DNA of 64,000 nt from Dermacentor variabilis. Lineage: Eukaryota > Arthropoda > Arachnida > Ixodida > Ixodidae. The notes beneath the pieces were generated by a model. It made no database searches. It was not told the DNA's origin and saw nothing but the letters and a program-made list of their open reading frames with translations. The stretch covers positions 133,975,105 through 134,039,104 of the forward strand of contig NC_134572.1 of the NCBI RefSeq assembly GCF_050947875.1, read 5' to 3'. Position numbers and translations under genes: made by a program. Position 1 is the first letter of the stretch. Each line of letters opens with the position of its first letter. Shown in pieces: positions 12,806 through 23,621 of the stretch.

Positions 12806-13598
12806 TGTTTGGATCGCCCCGCTGGTACGATCTGTTGGGAACTCGGCGCTGACGCCCGTGGTTGTACCTGGGTCGCAAGCCCCAAGGGTAGCGTTGGCCT
12901 GGCGGCCTGGGGTACAACTGGAAGCATCCGAAGGTCCCGGCAAAGCATGAGTCGACTGGTAACAACGAAACAACTTGTTTATTTTAACATCGCAAAGAGT
13001 TGGCGGTCAGGTTTGACCGAAGTAGAGAGACGGGAGAGCACTGTACTCAACAGAAGAAATCGGAGCCCTCTTTTTGGCGTCCGGGGGCAGCTGTTTTTAT
13101 ACTCTCGCAGTTGAGGGCAAGAAGGAACCCCTCAAAAGACGAGCACGTGAATGTACAATGGGCTAATGGTGACGCACACTGTCGTAGCGATGCCGTAGCA
13201 CCATGTCGAGCACGATCTCGTAGCACCCTGTCGAGCACGATCTCGTAGCACCCTGTTGTAGCGCTGCCGGTCGGGCACAATGACTGTAATGAGAGGATGA
13301 TCCCTGCTTTGGCATCGCCTGTTTCGGGCACAATGCCTGGAATGAGAGGATGATCCCTGCTTTGGCATCGCCTGTTTCGGGCACAATGACTGGAATGAGA
13401 GGATGATCCCTGCTTTGGCATCGCCTGTTTCGGGCACAATGACTGGAATGCGAGGGTGATCCGTTGCGGTCGCATCGCCGCAGTCGCGCCTGGAAACACC
13501 TGCCGATGAGCGTTGCGGTGACGACGATCGGGCCAAAATGTCTGCCGCCCCTCCGCAGTCGCGCCGGCAAAACCACGTGTCGCAGGCGAAACGCAACA
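12806..13598 (-). repeat. 3' LTR of copy 1 (793 bp)
   Basis: Matches 18917-19709 over its whole length with two substitutions seen, near 13273 and 13345. On the minus strand it contains a TATAAAA box (plus coordinates 13095-13101) and an AATAAA signal (12978-12983). This places U3 at about 13598-13070, a short R region, and U5 at about 12960-12806. Confidence 0.95.
13273..13431. repeat. Tandem repeat in U3 of copy 1 (three 53-bp units)
   Basis: Three full 53-bp units start at 13273, 13326 and 13379, each beginning GGGCACAATG and ending CGCCTGTTTC. A diverged partial unit follows. The same array sits in the other LTR at 19384-19542. Copy 2 has a different number and length of units. An upstream smaller tandem (CACGATCTCGTAGCACCCTG) lies at about 13208-13255. 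Because the array lies in U3, it could act as a variable enhancer; that is inference. Confidence 0.9.
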
Positions 13599-14084
13599 GA
13601 CCGCCCCGCCGGGGGAAGGAGATCCCGATGGACAGGGGACTGCATCCGCTGTCCGGAGGGATGTCGCTCGATGATGCTCATAACCGAAGTCGGGCGTCCC
13701 TCGACGTTTCTTGAGCGCAGCGCACAGAGAAGGCCTCGTTCTCTCGTTCAGGTTCGCACGGGACACTGCAAAGTGACTTCGGGAGAGTTCACATTTTTGT
13801 TCTCGTTCCCGGCAAGCGTTAGAACTACGCTGAAACTCAACCGCTCAGTCAGCAAGCACGGCACAACCCTCACTAAGCCCTGCCAGGCTCTTTCCCCTTT
13901 TTATACCACTGCCTAGTTCCTTACAGTAGTCTAGCATCACTCAGAACGCGTCCACAAATTGAAAAATTGCACTAGAAAGCATATCATCACTTTGAAACAC
14001 TAAACAAAAGCAATATGTTAAAAAAAAATCCTGCCTCAGGAAGAAAAACATCAGTAACAAACAATTTTGAGGCTGATTCCTACG

Positions 14085-17036
14085 TTAGGGGCTTCGACTT
14101 AAGCCATCGGCGTTACCGTTGAGACTCCCCTTTTTGTAACGCACCTCAAAGGAATATTGTTGTAAAGCGAGGCTCCAGCGCAGGAGGCGGCCATTTTTGG
14201 GAGAGATGGTCTGCAGCCATTGGAGAGGGCAGTGATCCGTCTCAATGATAAACCTCGAGCCGGCTAGATAGCATGACAATTTCTGAACGGCCCACACGAG
14301 ACACGCACACTCTTTCTCGGTGGCGCTATACGCCTGCTCACGACTGGACAGCTTACGACTAGCATACAGGACGGGGTGTTCTACTTCTCCATTTTCCCGT
14401 TGGCACAGTACAACGCCCATGCCTCGCTCACTAGCATCGCACTGAACAACGAACCCTTTTGTATAGTCTGGCGATCGTAGCACAGGCTGGCTTGTTAGGG
14501 CACTCTTTAGGGCGCTAAAAGCTCTTTCCTTTGTCTCGTCCCAGACGACTGTTTGAGGCTCTGTTTTTCTTAGAGCATCCGTCAGGGGAGCCGCGATATC
14601 AGAGTACCTAGGGATGTACCTCTGATAGGAGCCGGCGACACCCAAGAACGACCGAATATCGGTCTTTGTGCGCGGTTGCGGAAAGTCTCGCACAGCGGCC
14701 ACTTTTATTTCAGAGGGGCGGCGACGACCCTGACCAATCACGTGACCGAGGTAGACAACCTCGGCCTGTGCTAACTGGCACTTAGGAGCCTTGACTGTCA
14801 AGCCCGCTTCGCGCAGGCGGGTTAGCACTGCCCGCAAGTGTGCCATATGCTCAGACCAGGATGCGGAGAATATCGCTACGTCGTCTAGATACGGTAAAGC
14901 GAATTCTTGCTGTCCCCGCAACACTTTATCCATGAGGCTTGAAAAACAGTATGGCGCGTTCTTCAAACCAAAACTCAACACTTTAGGACGGAATGTTCCC
15001 ATTGGTGAAATGAACGCCGCATACCTACTAGCCTCTTCTGTAAGTGGAACCTGCCAATAACCCCTGACAAGATCTAGGGTGGAAATAAACTGAGCGCTAC
15101 TAACTTTCTCAAGGCGCTCCTCGATGTTAGGGATCGGATAAATTTGATCCTTAGTGATGGAATTAAGCCTGCGGTAGTCGACGCAAGGACGAGGTTCCTT
15201 GCCCGGTACCTCAACTAAAATCAAAGGGGAGGTATAATCACTCTCACCTGCCTCAATAACACCGAGCTGTAGCATTTTCTTTACCTCAGCCTCCATAATA
15301 TCGCTCTGGCGGGGTGACACCCGATACGCCTTGGATCGTACTGGCTCTGTGGAGGTAAGTTCTATATCATGAGTAAGTACAGAAGTCCTACCAGGCCTCT
15401 CAGAGAACAGACCTTGAAACTCTTGTAATAGCTGGTGTAGTTCGGTTTTCTGCTCGGGCGACAGCGGTGCTTTACTGATAAGGTCACTAATGACTTGACC
15501 GGTGTCTTCCCTGTTCGTCACTGAGCCTAGTCCTGGAAGCTCGACCGGAAGCTCTTCAGGAACGTTTATCATCATGCACACCACTGCTTCCCTTTGTCTA
15601 TAAGGTTTGAGCAGATTACAGTGGTAAACTTGCTGTGCTTTCCGCTTTCCTGGCAGACTTACCACGTAGTTAACGTCCGACAGTTTCTGAACAATTCGCG
15701 CTGGGCCCTCCCACTGCACGTCTAGTTTGTTGTTTAGCGATGTGCGCAATATCATGACCTCATCGCCCACCTCAAAACGACGGGCCCTGGCTGTCCGATC
15801 ATAATAAACCTTGGCCCTCTGCTGGGCCTTTGTTATTGCTTCACCTGACAACTCCTGTGCCCTTCTTAAGCGTTCGAGGAGCTTAAGTACGTACTCCACC
15901 ACGACTGGGTCGTCGCCCCTACCTTCCCATGATTCTCGAAGCATGCGAAGCGGAGATCGAAGCGAGCGACCGTACACCAGTTCAGCTGGCGAAAACCCCG
16001 TAGCCGCATGCGGCGCGGTTCTTAACGCAAACATCACCCCAGGCAGACACAGCTCCCAGTCAGTTTGATGTTCAAAACACAAGGCTCTCAACACGCGCTT
16101 CATGACGGAGTGGAGCTTCTCAACGGAATTCGACTGTGGGTGGTACACTGAGCTGTGTAACAGCTTTACCCCACACCTTTCGAGAAAAGTTGTCGTCAAA
16201 GCGCTAGTAAACACTGTGCCCTGATCTGATTGAATTTCTGCAGGAAAACCAACTCGCGCAAATATGGACAGTAGTGCATTAACTATCTCAACTGAGCTGA
16301 GTTCTTTAAGCGGCACTGCTTCAGGGAACTTTGTCGCTGGGCAGATCACAGTCAAAATGTGTCTGTACCCCGTGGCTGTTACCGGCAGAGGTCCCACAGT
16401 ATCAATAACGAGCCGTCTAAAAGGCTCCGTAATGATAGGTACCAATTTCAACGGCGCCCTCGATTTGTCCCCTGGTTTGCCCACCCGCTGACAAGTGTCA
16501 CATGTCCTCACGAAATGGTCTGCGTCCCGAAAACACCCTGGCCAATAGTACTCTTGCAAGAGACGGTCCTTAGTTTTCTTAACTCCTAGGTGTCCGGACC
16601 ACGAACCCCCGTGTGACAAGCGCAACAGATCCTGACGATAGCATTGAGGCACGACCAGCTGATCGAACTCCACTCCTCTGCGGTCTAGATACTTCCGGTA
16701 CAGGACTCCACCCCTTTCCACAAAACGCGCAGTTTTCCTGGCGATACCTTCTTTGACATTGCAGCGCACGTTTTCCAGGCTGCCATCCTTTTTTTGCTCG
16801 GCTATCAAAGCCGTCCGGCTGACTTTTAGCAACCTATCAAGTCCGTCTGACGTAGGCGCGATGAGCAAATCAGTAGATAGCTCTTCTAACTTTCCCGCGT
16901 CGGGCGTTTCCTCTCCAGTATCTGGCGCCTTTAACGTTACAGACTCAAGTTTATTCAGTTCGGGCGTGCTCTGAATATCAGCTTGCTGCGCCTCTGACCC
17001 TCTTTCGTTGTTTGATAACGTCGGCCCCGCAACCAC
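14085..17036 (-). CDS. Pol of copy 1: integrase, then reverse transcriptase, then RNase H
   Basis: This 983-residue frame carries the enzymatic half of the element. Integrase comes first: the zinc-binding HHCC set is at H142, H149, C179, C182, the DDE residues are D212, D271 and E306, and a GPY/F-type tail runs about 440-480 (WEGPARIV, NLLKPY). Reverse transcriptase spans about 560-770, with LDLVRGYWQ at 654-662 and the catalytic YLDD at 716-719. RNase H spans about 850-983, with acidic residues in QCDAS, ATEKE and ETDH, and the frame ends NADGLSRSP. Integrase before reverse transcriptase is the reverse of ordinary Ty3/gypsy order. No stop or frameshift occurs inside the frame, but it is cut off from gag by the 2-bp insertion near 17087. 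The nominal Met is therefore probably not a natural start; in copy 2 the frame continues from gag. Confidence 0.95.
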   Translation of the reverse strand: MVAGPTLSNNERGSEAQQADIQSTPELNKLESVTLKAPDTGEETPDAGKLEELSTDLLIAPTSDGLDRLLKVSRTALIAEQKKDGSLENVRCNVKEGIARKTARFVERGGVLYRKYLDRRGVEFDQLVVPQCYRQDLLRLSHGGSWSGHLGVKKTKDRLLQEYYWPGCFRDADHFVRTCDTCQRVGKPGDKSRAPLKLVPIITEPFRRLVIDTVGPLPVTATGYRHILTVICPATKFPEAVPLKELSSVEIVNALLSIFARVGFPAEIQSDQGTVFTSALTTTFLERCGVKLLHSSVYHPQSNSVEKLHSVMKRVLRALCFEHQTDWELCLPGVMFALRTAPHAATGFSPAELVYGRSLRSPLRMLRESWEGRGDDPVVVEYVLKLLERLRRAQELSGEAITKAQQRAKVYYDRTARARRFEVGDEVMILRTSLNNKLDVQWEGPARIVQKLSDVNYVVSLPGKRKAQQVYHCNLLKPYRQREAVVCMMINVPEELPVELPGLGSVTNREDTGQVISDLISKAPLSPEQKTELHQLLQEFQGLFSERPGRTSVLTHDIELTSTEPVRSKAYRVSPRQSDIMEAEVKKMLQLGVIEAGESDYTSPLILVEVPGKEPRPCVDYRRLNSITKDQIYPIPNIEERLEKVSSAQFISTLDLVRGYWQVPLTEEASRYAAFISPMGTFRPKVLSFGLKNAPYCFSSLMDKVLRGQQEFALPYLDDVAIFSASWSEHMAHLRAVLTRLREAGLTVKAPKCQLAQAEVVYLGHVIGQGRRRPSEIKVAAVRDFPQPRTKTDIRSFLGVAGSYQRYIPRYSDIAAPLTDALRKTEPQTVVWDETKERAFSALKSALTSQPVLRSPDYTKGFVVQCDASERGMGVVLCQRENGEVEHPVLYASRKLSSREQAYSATEKECACLVWAVQKLSCYLAGSRFIIETDHCPLQWLQTISPKNGRLLRWSLALQQYSFEVRYKKGSLNGNADGLSRSP

Positions 17037-17071
17037 CGCCTTTGCAGCGAGCTCCCGAACCTTCGATCTGG

Positions 17072-18562
17072 TTAAGGCCTGAACACTATAGCTTCACCAA
17101 ACAAAAGCCCCTTCTCGCGCAGGAGGTGATCGGACCTGTTTGAAAATAGGTACGGGTACTGGGGTGGCAGCATAGATGACACTGCCGCCTCTGTCTCAAG
17201 CGCTCCGAAAGGTCCTTCAATAAGCACCTTTGCTACTGGCAGACACACGCTATGAGCTTCCACGGCTTGCTTGATCCACGCGCACTCGCCCGTGAACATA
17301 TGGGGTTCTACGTAAGATGGGTGAACTACATCCATCGTAGCTGCGGAATCGCGAAGCACTCGGCACTCTTTCCCGTTCACGAGGAGGTCTCGCATGTAAG
17401 GCTCGAGAAGCTTCATGTTCTCGTCAGTGCTGCCTATTGAAAAAAACACAACTTTTGGTGTTGTTTCCGGACACTGCGCCGAAAAGTGACCCGGCTTCTG
17501 GCACGTATAACAAACGCCCGCTCGCCTCATCTCGAACCGCTTTCTGCGTTCGGCTTCGGCTGCCGTCTCTTTACGTTTGGTCGGATTGCTTTCACTCGCA
17601 TCCGCACTACGCGTGTCCCCCTTTAATCTCATGGGTGTGAACTTCGGCCTCTCAAACTTCGAGCCAAATTCACCCTTTTGACCGTCCTTAGCTCCGCGAG
17701 CTCGACGCGTCACAAACTCCTCGGCTAGCTCAGCGGCTTTAGCCACCGTACAAACGTCTGGCCTATCCAAGACCCAGTATCGCACGTTCTCCGGTAACCG
17801 ACTATAAAACTGTTCTAGCCCGAAACACTGCAGAACTTTATCGTGGTCACCAAACGCTTTCTCTTCTTTGAGCCACTCCTGCATGTTCGACATAAGCCTA
17901 TACGCAAACTCTGTATATGACTCACTTCTGCCTTTCTCATTTTCCCGAAACTTCCGACGGAACGCCTCCGCAGACAGCCGGTACTTTTTTAGCAGACTCG
18001 ATTTTACTTTGTCGAAATCCTCTGCTTCCTCTCTATCCAAGCGAGCGACTACGTCGGCCGCCTCGCCGGGTAACAAAGTGAGCAAGCGCTGTGGCCACGT
18101 TTCCCGAGAGAACCCCTGCTTCTCGCACGTTCGCTCAAAGTTAACCAGGAACAAACCAATGTCCTCTCCAAGCTTAAACGGCCGCATCAGGTCAGTCATT
18201 TTGAACAATACTCGTTCTCCTGCACCGTGTGCCTGACTTCCATTACGAGCGCGTTCCATCTCTACCTCGAGACGCTTCATTTCCAAAGCGTGTTCGCGCT
18301 CTTCTTTTTTCTCTTGTTGCTCTTGCTCTTTCTGTTCTTTACGTTCACGCTCTTCTTTTTCTTTCTGTTCTTTAAGTTCGCGCTCCTGTCTTTTTGACCT
18401 CTCCTCAATAGTCTCAAGGCATTCCGACAGCTCGTCATCCTCAGCCTCTAACTCAAGAATAGCCTTTAGCAGTTCAGGTTTTCTTAGTTTGTCTGAGACA
18501 TCCAGACCCAACTCTCTTGCAAGCTCCAACAATTTCGGTTTGCGCAACGACTTCAAATCCAT
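17072..18562 (-). CDS. Gag plus protease of copy 1, frameshifted at its end
   Basis: This 496-residue frame starts MDLKSLRKPK. A short helical N-terminal repeat (LRKP at 6-9 and 26-29) recalls a SAP-like motif. A highly charged coiled coil follows at about 44-108. A capsid-like region spans about 115-290, and its C-terminal half (198-287, with FGLEQFYSRLPENVRYWV) resembles a SCAN domain. A CCHC zinc knuckle lies at C351, C354, H359, C364. A retropepsin-like segment has DSAA at 405-408 where D-S/T-G-A is usual. Copy 2 runs straight on into integrase; here the 2-bp TA insertion turns the last residues into IVFRP and a stop. The ATG choice is supported by identical placement in copy 2. Confidence 0.92.
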   Translation of the reverse strand: MDLKSLRKPKLLELARELGLDVSDKLRKPELLKAILELEAEDDELSECLETIEERSKRQERELKEQKEKEERERKEQKEQEQQEKKEEREHALEMKRLEVEMERARNGSQAHGAGERVLFKMTDLMRPFKLGEDIGLFLVNFERTCEKQGFSRETWPQRLLTLLPGEAADVVARLDREEAEDFDKVKSSLLKKYRLSAEAFRRKFRENEKGRSESYTEFAYRLMSNMQEWLKEEKAFGDHDKVLQCFGLEQFYSRLPENVRYWVLDRPDVCTVAKAAELAEEFVTRRARGAKDGQKGEFGSKFERPKFTPMRLKGDTRSADASESNPTKRKETAAEAERRKRFEMRRAGVCYTCQKPGHFSAQCPETTPKVVFFSIGSTDENMKLLEPYMRDLLVNGKECRVLRDSAATMDVVHPSYVEPHMFTGECAWIKQAVEAHSVCLPVAKVLIEGPFGALETEAAVSSMLPPQYPYLFSNRSDHLLREKGLLFGEAIVFRP

Positions 18563-18897
18563 GGCTGCTCTGAATGCTGCTTTCTCTACTGCTTACTATT
18601 GTCTTGCCGCAAACTAACCCGGCAGCAACGACAACCACAATTACCAGCTCTGTTTCTAACACTAACAAAAGCCTGGCAAAGCTCAGAAGAAGAAAGTCCC
18701 GCACTCACCAAACCTCGCAGCCAAGAGTCCAGCGCTTTCGTTCCGCTGCAGGCAACCAGTCATCACACAGGGCTCGTTGCACTGCTCCCGGATCGTCGAT
18801 GAGCTGCTCAGCATACAGTCAACTGCATCTCTTCGCTGCTGGCCTCCGTTGTCGCGATCTCACCGCTGGCAGACAGTTGTTTGAAGTCGGAGGCGAT
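18563..18897 (-). other. 5' leader of copy 1 between gag and primer binding site
   Basis: Untranslated leader on the minus strand. It contains an extra near-copy of the primer binding site region at 18854-18870, 39 bp from the proper site. Short frames over it are not conserved coding sequence. Confidence 0.7.
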
Positions 18898-18914
18898 CTC
18901 ACCGCTGCCAACCA
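18898..18914 (-). promoter_or_regulatory. Candidate primer binding site of copy 1 (tRNA-Leu-like)
   Basis: Two bases inside the 5' LTR the minus strand reads TGGTTGGCAGCGGTGAG. This matches the complement of the 3' end of a metazoan tRNA-Leu (ending CACCGCTGCCACCA, from memory) except for one extra T after TGGT and one late mismatch. The position is right for initiation of minus-strand DNA synthesis. The same sequence is present in copy 2 at 55356-55372. Confidence 0.6.
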
Positions 18915-18916
18915 GA

Positions 18917-19709
18917 TGTTTGGATCGCCCCGCTGGTACGATCTGTTGGGAACTCGGCGCTGACGCCCGTGGTTGTACCTGGGTCGCAAGCCCCAAGGGT
19001 AGCGTTGGCCTGGCGGCCTGGGGTACAACTGGAAGCATCCGAAGGTCCCGGCAAAGCATGAGTCGACTGGTAACAACGAAACAACTTGTTTATTTTAACA
19101 TCGCAAAGAGTTGGCGGTCAGGTTTGACCGAAGTAGAGAGACGGGAGAGCACTGTACTCAACAGAAGAAATCGGAGCCCTCTTTTTGGCGTCCGGGGGCA
19201 GCTGTTTTTATACTCTCGCAGTTGAGGGCAAGAAGGAACCCCTCAAAAGACGAGCACGTGAATGTACAATGGGCTAATGGTGACGCACACTGTCGTAGCG
19301 ATGCCGTAGCACCATGTCGAGCACGATCTCGTAGCACCCTGTCGAGCACGATCTCGTAGCACCCTGTTGTAGCGCTGCCGGTCAGGCACAATGACTGTAA
19401 TGAGAGGATGATCCCTGCTTTGGCATCGCCTGTTTCGGGCACAATGACTGGAATGAGAGGATGATCCCTGCTTTGGCATCGCCTGTTTCGGGCACAATGA
19501 CTGGAATGAGAGGATGATCCCTGCTTTGGCATCGCCTGTTTCGGGCACAATGACTGGAATGCGAGGGTGATCCGTTGCGGTCGCATCGCCGCAGTCGCGC
19601 CTGGAAACACCTGCCGATGAGCGTTGCGGTGACGACGATCGGGCCAAAATGTCTGCCGCCCCTCCGCAGTCGCGCCGGCAAAACCACGTGTCGCAGGCGA
19701 AACGCAACA
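18917..19709 (-). repeat. 5' LTR of copy 1 (793 bp)
   Basis: Near-identical partner of 12806-13598. On the minus strand, TATAAAA lies at plus coordinates 19206-19212 and AATAAA at 19089-19094, so transcription should start at about 19175-19180. The U3 tandem array is at 19384-19542. Confidence 0.95.
19206..19212 (-). promoter_or_regulatory. TATA box in the 5' LTR of copy 1
   Basis: The minus strand reads TATAAAA, followed about 115 bp downstream by an AATAAA polyadenylation signal, the spacing expected for U3 and R of an LTR. The same pair is present in all four LTRs of this family. Confidence 0.6.
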
Positions 19710-19713
19710 GCAG

Positions 19714-22700
19714 GTAGCGTCGCGATGCATACGCTGTGCTACTGCTTCGTCATTACGCAGCAACGCTTGGTACGTCACCATCTCCAATTATGAATCTTCC
19801 AGCAGTTCAATTTCTAAGGCATAACGAGAAACCCGTAACATTGAAAAATATTTTATTAATAAATATTGTGTCATTCTGTGTCGTCTTGACCAGATAGCTT
19901 TGCAGTCCTGCATATGTGTTTCGTAATTGTGAAGTGTATTTGCAAGCTAAAAACTGTCCGCCCCCACCCCCCTCCCATTGCAATATGTTTCACAAAATAA
20001 ACCGACAAAACACACGGAAGACTGCGTAGAACGTACCCATGCAGAAGTGCTCGTAATCCAGTAAACAATGCGGGGAACCTCAGAAAATTAATCTAAGGTA
20101 AGTTTCAGGAAATTAGGAAAAATGTTTGAAATGACTTGGAAGGTCACTAGGAGTGAAGCAGAAGCCATTTGGAGTACCCCCTGTACCCTTAGGTTTCTAA
20201 ATGGTGTGGTTTCGCAAATTGTGTGATTGAAGAGCTATCTTTGTCATGACTTAGCAACGTATATATACTAATTCTCATATAGGAGCCCTTGATGAGACGG
20301 AGGTCCCATCAAGGGTGAGCACTCCATGAAACTTCATTGGGGTGCATAAATTAATCTTGCAACGCTTTATCATTTAGGTGGACAAAAGAATATATGCAGC
20401 TGAATGATGATAAAGTGATGCCAGACAGTTCGACATGTAGGTTTCAGACACACTAAGTCATGGTGTAACGGCGTTCATCCACACTTTGCAAACATGTTGC
20501 TTTTTGTAACGAGCTTCAAAATTGCACTCGTCGGTTACAAATTTCGAGCGACTATTTTTGAACACAGAAAAAAAATTTAGCGAAAAGCAAATATTTTTTC
20601 CTTCAGATAAATAAATCCAGGTCATCAAGGTTAATTTAAACTTGTATTAAGTTTGTAACTCATTAACTTTTTAACTCTTTCGTCGCATTTCTGTAGAAAT
20701 TTCTGTGTAAGATCTACGGTCGCTCGAAAAGCTGTTACATCCTCAATCGACCTTTGCACCATTCGACGAACAAACAGCGCACACTTCACGAGGTACGCTT
20801 AAGCTTTAGATCATTAACATCTGTTGCATGTAGTTTTTATCCCTAAGCTTGCTAAAATCTATAAATATCTGAGGTAGGCTTAAGATGAAATTCCACCCCA
20901 TTTATTCAATACTACTTATTCGATTCATTAATTCATTATTTGAATTTGTAGACTTCAAATTCAAGCTTTTCAAATAAAATAAAAAATCAAAGCTTATCAA
21001 ATTTCTACAAGGAAACCTCGAAGCACAAAGAAAAGTGTACATTGTTCGTTCATTATGACGGAAACTCAAGGAGCCAGCCACCCATATGCAGAAGAACAGC
21101 CACAGGGAACAAGCCCTGTGTGCTTTTCTTTGTGTGTTGAACATAAACCAACTCGTCTTCCGGGAACCATGCAATATACGGCTCTACGTGCAATGCATCC
21201 TAACGGAGCATGACAGTTGCTCGATGCAGCGTTAAATACGGTGGTAGCAAATGTACTACTAATGCTATGTGTAGCGAATTCCCCCGAAAAGCGAAATTAT
21301 CCTGCAAGGACAAAATGGGATAGACTGAAATTGCGCGAGCCACACCTCCGACAATATCGGGTCTTCCATGCGATGACGCATGGGAGACCCGATAACGAAG
21401 GTGCGCGAAAGAAGTTTCCGACAAAAACAGAGCCACCGTGCTCTTAGGTAGGCCTAATTACGCCGCTGCCTGTCAATGGACGTGAGTGCGTAGATCAGGC
21501 TTTGGCCTGGCGATGGCTAATCCCTATATGCTATAAGTGCATCAACGACATCGTGCCTTATGTTTAGTGTGCATATGCTGCAACTTGACATGCCTTCAAA
21601 GCTGCATTTTCTCTTATTAATAAAAGGGCCGAGGGATTCTTAACTCATCAACCAACTACAAGGCTATTAGAGGCTGCGCAGAGGAGGTCGCCTGATTAAA
21701 TTTTCTTACATGCCCTTCTATAACTTTTAAAGCGCGAGACAATTCTAAATGTTCAGTTGGCTGCTTCATCTCGAAACCTTTCTTCAAGTCTTCCATGCCG
21801 TTGCGTTGTAGCTGCTGAATAGAGGGAGTGCGAAGGCATTCGACCATGTAATCGAGATAATCTGGTTACGTATTAACTGCCCCTTAACCAACGGCTCTTT
21901 ATTTGCATTTTGTTTCGCTTTTGTTTTTCTCTTTCTCTATGCTTTATCACTATCTGTCTTCAGTGCAGGTTTCGCAGCCTATCTGACCGCTGATCGTACA
22001 ATAACCATCAGCATCATCAACTAGAACGGCTTTTACAGACTTCTACCTAAGTTGCCGTCGCAAGGAAGCTACGACTTTGGTCGTGGCTTTTTTTCGGGAC
22101 ACGCTCGCTGCGAACTAAGAAGAGATAGAGGTCCCCTATGTGCATCCGGACGGCTGCAGCTGCCCAGCACGTCTCAATTTGAGCCGCGGCGCCACGCCGC
22201 TGTGTCACCGGGCGGCGAAGCGATGCCGCATATTGATGGCGTCTGCTTCTCCGCGAGGCGGCGTCCCCGTCGCGTCTTGAGACGCGCATGATTTACGAGC
22301 ACGGCGCCAGCAGAGCAGCAGCGGCCCCGCCACGAACCGGGCCGACGGGTATCAACCCCCGGGAGAGAGAGAGAGGCTAGGGAGGCTGCCGCCCCGCTCG
22401 CCATGTCCTTCGCACCGCGTCGAGGGTCCGCCTGCGGCCGGCGCTTCCATGATTTGCCGCTGCCGGCCTTCGGGGATGCGCAACCGGTTCGCGCTGATTG
22501 CCGTGTCGGGCCTTTGTAACCCGAGATGAAGCGCGCGCACCGATAGCCGCCGCCGCTGCCCCAGCGGCATACGCGGACTTGCAGGGGGTGCGAGCGGTGT
22601 CGATGGTGGTGCGGATACACCTTGCCGAATCCAAATTCCACGCTACGTCAGAAATTGTCTCTGTAATCGTGGCAAAAAAAATTTCGCCCGCGTGACCACA

Positions 22701-23620
22701 TTCTCGCAGTGTAGCCTGGCGCGATGATAGAGTGGATATGTGGCATCTCTGCTGGTCAGCACAAAGCCACGTCTTTGACTTCATGCCTCTGCGGCCTTGT
22801 TCGAGCTGTGCTGTAAGTGAGGTCACCTGCGTTCCAAGTTATTTATATGCAACCAATACACCGCCTCGTTTCGTAGAACGTACGGGCCTTTCCCAAACTC
22901 GCGTCTAACAATGTTGGTTATCGTGAACACTGCATCAATGACTCTCGGCAACGTGGAGGAAATGACGGGAAGACGGTGAAAGGTTGTGATGACCAGAGGA
23001 TAGTGCACCAGTCGCGATGGGCATATGAACGAGAAGATGTGTGATGTCCGTTGGCAGAATTGTTGAAGTGCTGTTCGGCGTGCCACTCTCCCATCAGTTA
23101 CGAGCTTCTTTTGCAAGAAATGGGGAAGAAAGCCCATGGCAAGGTTCTAGAAAATGTAATATACTATTCCATGTACGCTGCGCCACTGCAGTGCAGCGTA
23201 CCAAACAAAACAAGAATAAATATTCCGCTGGTCAATAAATTACATATTAGTGGAAATATTGACTTAAATATGCATCAACCACCAAAGGCGTTACCATTAA
23301 GGGCTGAGAAAACTGATGGAAGCTGGCTTCAGTATTCAAAAATAGTAATTTGACAATCTATAGCCCTCCTTGAAAGAATATTAGTAAGATTAACTTGTGA
23401 GAATTCAGTTTCATCTTGGCTAAAGCCTTTCTTCTTTGTCTTCTCTTGTGACACCACTTTCGCTCCCAGTTCTGGGGAGCGAGAAATGGGAGGAGTGGGG
23501 GGGTGAAGGTGGACACGGAACACACGCCAATACTGAAGAGTATTGATGCCCATCGCTTAATGTTTACGCTCAGAACAAAGTACCAAAAAAGTCGCAGGCC
23601 TGTGCGGAACACGCAGCGCA
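19714..23620. other. Anonymous sequence, no gene recognised
   Basis: AT-rich to about 22080, then a CG-rich block at about 22090-22620 with open frames on both strands and no recognisable domain. Several T-rich and A-rich runs occur. A 40-nt hairpin at 21355-21394 is listed separately; a smaller one (CCCTTGATG stem) lies at 20286-20315. Confidence 0.4.
21355..21394. other. Compact hairpin, 18-bp stem with 4-nt loop
   Basis: The arms TATCGGGTCTTCCATGCG and CGCATGGGAGACCCGATA pair throughout with a single G-U, around the loop ATGA at 21373-21376. A second short stem (CACCT with AGGTG) can form outside it. Function unknown; too short on its own for a typical microRNA precursor. Confidence 0.6.
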
Positions 23621-23621
23621 G

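Larger units (their letters stand above)
12806..19709 (-). mobile_element. Gmr1-like Ty3/gypsy LTR retrotransposon, copy 1
   Basis: A complete 6904-bp element on the minus strand. The two 793-bp LTRs begin TGTT and end AACA in plus-strand reading, and a 4-bp target duplication GCAG flanks them at 12802-12805 and 19710-19713. By eye the LTRs differ at only two positions, so insertion was recent. The order on the minus strand is 5' LTR, primer binding site, leader, gag with protease, then integrase, reverse transcriptase, RNase H, a 486-bp untranslated segment (13599-14084) and 3' LTR. Upstream of the 3' LTR there is no classical polypurine tract, only a G-rich stretch. A 2-bp insertion at about 17087-17090 relative to copy 2 breaks the gag-pol frame, so this copy is probably defective for Pol. 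Confidence 0.95.

Noticed and set aside
13273..13431. Possible CRISPR-like array
   Set aside because: Units are contiguous with no unique spacers, and lie in an LTR of a eukaryotic retroelement.
13047..13766. Long minus-strand open frames over the LTR with repeats of ARNRRCQSRD
   Set aside because: They are translations of the 53-bp U3 tandem array in the LTRs and recur in all four LTRs; not an env or accessory gene.
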